Below are positions 62,440 through 64,000 of a stretch of 64,000 bases of DNA, piece after piece. Made by a program: the position numbers and the translations under genes. The stretch's first letter is position 1; each line of letters begins with the position of its first letter. Source of the DNA: Eubacterium saphenum ATCC 49989 (GTDB lineage: Bacteria; Bacillota; Clostridia; Peptostreptococcales; Anaerovoracaceae); contig GG688422.1 of assembly GCA_000161975.1 (NCBI GenBank), forward strand, positions 248,001-312,000, written 5' to 3'. The notes beneath the pieces were generated by a model. It worked only from the letters and a program-made list of their open reading frames with translations. It ran no database searches and had not been told where the DNA came from.

Positions 62440-63120
62440 CTATTTCATCACCATATCCAAATACATGCCCTTCACTGCATATTTCGGGTTTAAGCCTCTG
62501 AAAATCCCCGCCTTCACAGCTTCGATGCCGAGCACTATATCCGCATTCTCATATGAAATCCCCTTTGAAAAATGCTGCTGCATGAAGCTGAGCACACCCT
62601 GTATATCCGTATCTATCGCCTTTTCTATATCAGGGAAGGCTATGAATCCTTTTTCCTTGTTTTCGATGTGCCTTGCAATGGTTTTACCAATTTCTTCCAC
62701 CTCTTCGCTGAAATTTTGCTTAAAATCAAATCTTTTCTCTATGCACCTTGACCGTATGGTATCCAGCATCAGGTCAGGCGTCCTTGTAACCAGAGCAATA
62801 ACAGCATCGCCCGAAGGCTCTTCAAGCTTTTTAAGTATCCTGTTTTGGGCTCTTACCGTCATGAGGTCGCTATGAGATATAATGAGTAACTTCCTATCCC
62901 CAAACGGCTTTAACTCAAGGGATCTCATAGCGGCTTCAACATCCGCATCTATTATATTTTTTCTTTCCTTCCTCTTCTCAAGGATAATAAGGTCGGGTTC
63001 TAACGAAAGATCATCCGGATTTATCTCTTTACCGAGCACATCGGATATGAAATGCCACATATCCGCATCTGCAGCATTAAATTCGGTATTTAAAATATAT
63101 GCATGAAAAATTTGCTTCAA
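62440..63120 (-). CDS. holB: DNA polymerase III delta' subunit, shortened
   Basis: This 226-residue clamp-loader subunit has the delta' core KLLIISHSDLMTVRAQNRILKKLEEPSGDAVIALVT (the usual xxAQNxLLKxLEEP motif) and DTIRSRCIEK (SRC motif). It is about 100 residues shorter than usual. After HAYILN the P-loop and the zinc-binding cysteines are missing, being replaced by ADADMWHFISDVLG. The start is TTG at 63120, directly behind the tmk stop, with AGGTAA as RBS. Position between tmk and ricT supports the call. Confidence 0.85.
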   Translation of the reverse strand: MKQIFHAYILNTEFNAADADMWHFISDVLGKEINPDDLSLEPDLIILEKRKERKNIIDADVEAAMRSLELKPFGDRKLLIISHSDLMTVRAQNRILKKLEEPSGDAVIALVTRTPDLMLDTIRSRCIEKRFDFKQNFSEEVEEIGKTIARHIENKEKGFIAFPDIEKAIDTDIQGVLSFMQQHFSKGISYENADIVLGIEAVKAGIFRGLNPKYAVKGMYLDMVMK

Positions 63121-63124
63121 TTTA

Positions 63125-63768
63125 TTACCTGTCCATTCTGCTCTTAAGTATCGATAATATATCTTCCGTAATTTTCTGCTCGTCTCTACAGCCATCTATT
63201 GTAAATATCCTATCGGAATTTTCTTTTGCTAAAATTTTATATCCTTCGTAAACCTTAGAATGAAATTCGTCGTTTTCACTCTCAAGCCGATCGCATTGCG
63301 ATCCCTGTTCCTTGTCACGAGAAACCCTTCGTTTATAGCATTCATCATGACTTATATCCAAAAAAAAGTAATATCCGGCACGAGAAATCCCGTAGCTATA
63401 TTATTTAGCGATATCGCTTCACTCAGCAGTCCTCTACCATACCCCTGATAAGCGATGGTGGAGTCCATATATCTGTCACAGACTACATCCTTACCGGATT
63501 CCAGTGCAGGTCTTATTACCTTGCTTATGAGCTCTGCCCTTGCAGATAAAAACAATAAAAGTTCAGACATTGGCGAGATCGCAAACTCATTTTGGAGAAG
63601 CATTTCCCTTATCTGTTCGGAAAGCTGCGTTCCGCCGGGTTCCCTTACCAAGATTGCAGCTCTACCTATATCACTCAAATACTCCATCACCTTATCTATC
63701 TGAGTACCCTTGCCTGCTCCATCTAGCCCTTCAAAGGTGATAAACTTACCGAATCCATCGCTATTCAT
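63125..63768 (-). CDS. tmk: Thymidylate kinase with apparent -1 frameshift
   Basis: Tmk phosphorylates dTMP to dTDP. The first part carries the P-loop FEGLDGAGKGTQ (residues 12-23), REPGGTQLSEQIR and DRYMDSTIAYQGYGRGL, but stops after DITFFWI. The rest (DISHDECYKRRVSRD... to the end) is in another frame. The switch falls at eight A on the plus strand (63360-63367). With one more base the text reads DITFFLDISHDECY and the protein has a normal 214 residues. The kinase is normally essential, so an error or slippage at the tract is likelier than loss of function. Confidence 0.9.
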
Positions 63769-63771
63769 ATA

Positions 63772-63891
63772 TTATTCTCGATCGTTTTTAGAATTATTTT
63801 TCGTTTTAGCAGCATCACGAATACTATAAAAACCTATTACTGCAATTGGAAAACAAAGTAAAACCACAAATAAAAACTTTAAAACAACCAT
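63772..63891 (-). CDS. Very small membrane protein (39 aa)
   Basis: One hydrophobic helix (MVVLKFLFVVLLCFPIAVIG) is followed by a basic/polar tail (SIRDAAKTKNNSKNDRE). GGGGG lies 6 bases before the ATG at 63891, and the stop is 3 bp before tmk. A longer reading to 63954 would cover the promoter and is rejected. The function is unknown; it could mainly couple translation of tmk. Confidence 0.6.
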   Translation of the reverse strand: MVVLKFLFVVLLCFPIAVIGFYSIRDAAKTKNNSKNDRE

Positions 63892-63910
63892 TTTGCCCCC
63901 TTTACCTAGC

Positions 63911-63919
63911 ATTATAACA
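63911..63919 (-). promoter_or_regulatory. Extended -10 promoter of the tmk-holB-ricT operon
   Basis: On the minus strand TGTTATAAT, 20 bp before the small ATG at 63891; only a weak T-rich -35 is visible. Confidence 0.6.
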
Positions 63920-63930
63920 TAAGCACTACC

Positions 63931-63974
63931 GATAAAAGAAAGCCGGTTCAGCAAAATTAATCACTGAACCGGCT
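63931..63974 (-). terminator. Intrinsic terminator of the gene to the right of the window
   Basis: A perfect 11-bp stem AGCCGGTTCAG/CTGAACCGGCT (63941-63951 with 63964-63974) is followed on the minus strand by TTTCTTTTAT. The gene it ends lies beyond base 64000. Confidence 0.85.
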
Positions 63975-64000
63975 ATAAATGGTTTTTACCCAGCTAATCG

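Noticed and set aside
63892..63954. N-terminal extension of the 39-residue protein
   Set aside because: These codons overlap the extended -10 element TGTTATAAT, and the RBS supports the ATG at 63891.

Overview
The window reads as a chromosomal segment of an AT-rich Gram-positive anaerobe of the Clostridia (Bacillota). Pointers are lysine 2,3-aminomutase, a class III fructose-bisphosphatase, an ECF vitamin transporter with a QueT S component, ScpA/ScpB, AddA, RicT, sortase-type and BspA-like surface proteins and strong Shine-Dalgarno sites. The genus cannot be fixed from the sequence alone; a relative of the oral/gut Eubacterium-Mogibacterium group is a guess. Almost every gene lies on the minus strand; only a nitroreductase, asd and a MATE transporter are on the plus strand.

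Layout. 1-3.6 kb is an accessory edge: the front of an adenylation-domain gene (cut by the window), a PQTG-anchored surface protein and a small serine recombinase. 3.8-9.5 kb holds a thiolase, a four-gene operon (ECF S component, Sir2 deacylase, SurE, isochorismatase-like hydrolase) and the divergent nitroreductase and asd. 9.7-15 kb is aroD-polA-coaE-prfB, with the classic programmed +1 frameshift in prfB. 15-27.4 kb looks like one 11-gene operon from a good promoter at 27.4 kb to a terminator at 15.0 kb: a class III aminotransferase homologue without its PLP lysine, acyl-CoA synthetase, DJ-1 protein, metK, lysC, CNNM-type protein, scpA, scpB, trpB2, rRNA pseudouridine synthase and kamA. Then come a MATE transporter, tRNA-Ser(GGA), an intergenic 63-bp tandem repeat, an aminotransferase, and trmB-queT-ecfT-ecfA2-ecfA1. 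34-43 kb holds fbp, metA, metY, a small membrane protein, pdp, a phosphoesterase, rmuC, coaB and tcdA. 43.5-53.1 kb is one gene for a 3198-residue secreted repeat protein (DUF285/BspA-like modules plus InlB-type repeats) containing an exact 2400-bp-period tandem duplication. 53.5-64 kb carries a phosphopantetheinyl transferase, addA, a dynamin-like GTPase, murA, a small membrane protein, a KilA-N gene remnant and the conserved ricT-holB-tmk block.

Functional links: asd and lysC (aspartate pathway), metA, metY and metK (methionine and AdoMet), coaB and coaE (coenzyme A) and the phosphopantetheinyl transferase (which uses CoA and could serve the carrier protein of the adenylation enzyme at the left edge).

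The main oddities: (1) coaE, pdp and tmk each appear broken by the loss of one base in an A/T homopolymer of 7-8, while other equally long tracts are intact; (2) the PLP-free aminotransferase homologue; (3) the recent duplication inside the giant surface protein and the 33-bp repeat at both its flanks; (4) a KilA-N fragment carrying a 26-bp perfect palindrome; (5) a palindrome sitting between two overlapping divergent promoters at 7.78 kb. No CRISPR array, rRNA, prophage or complete insertion sequence was seen.
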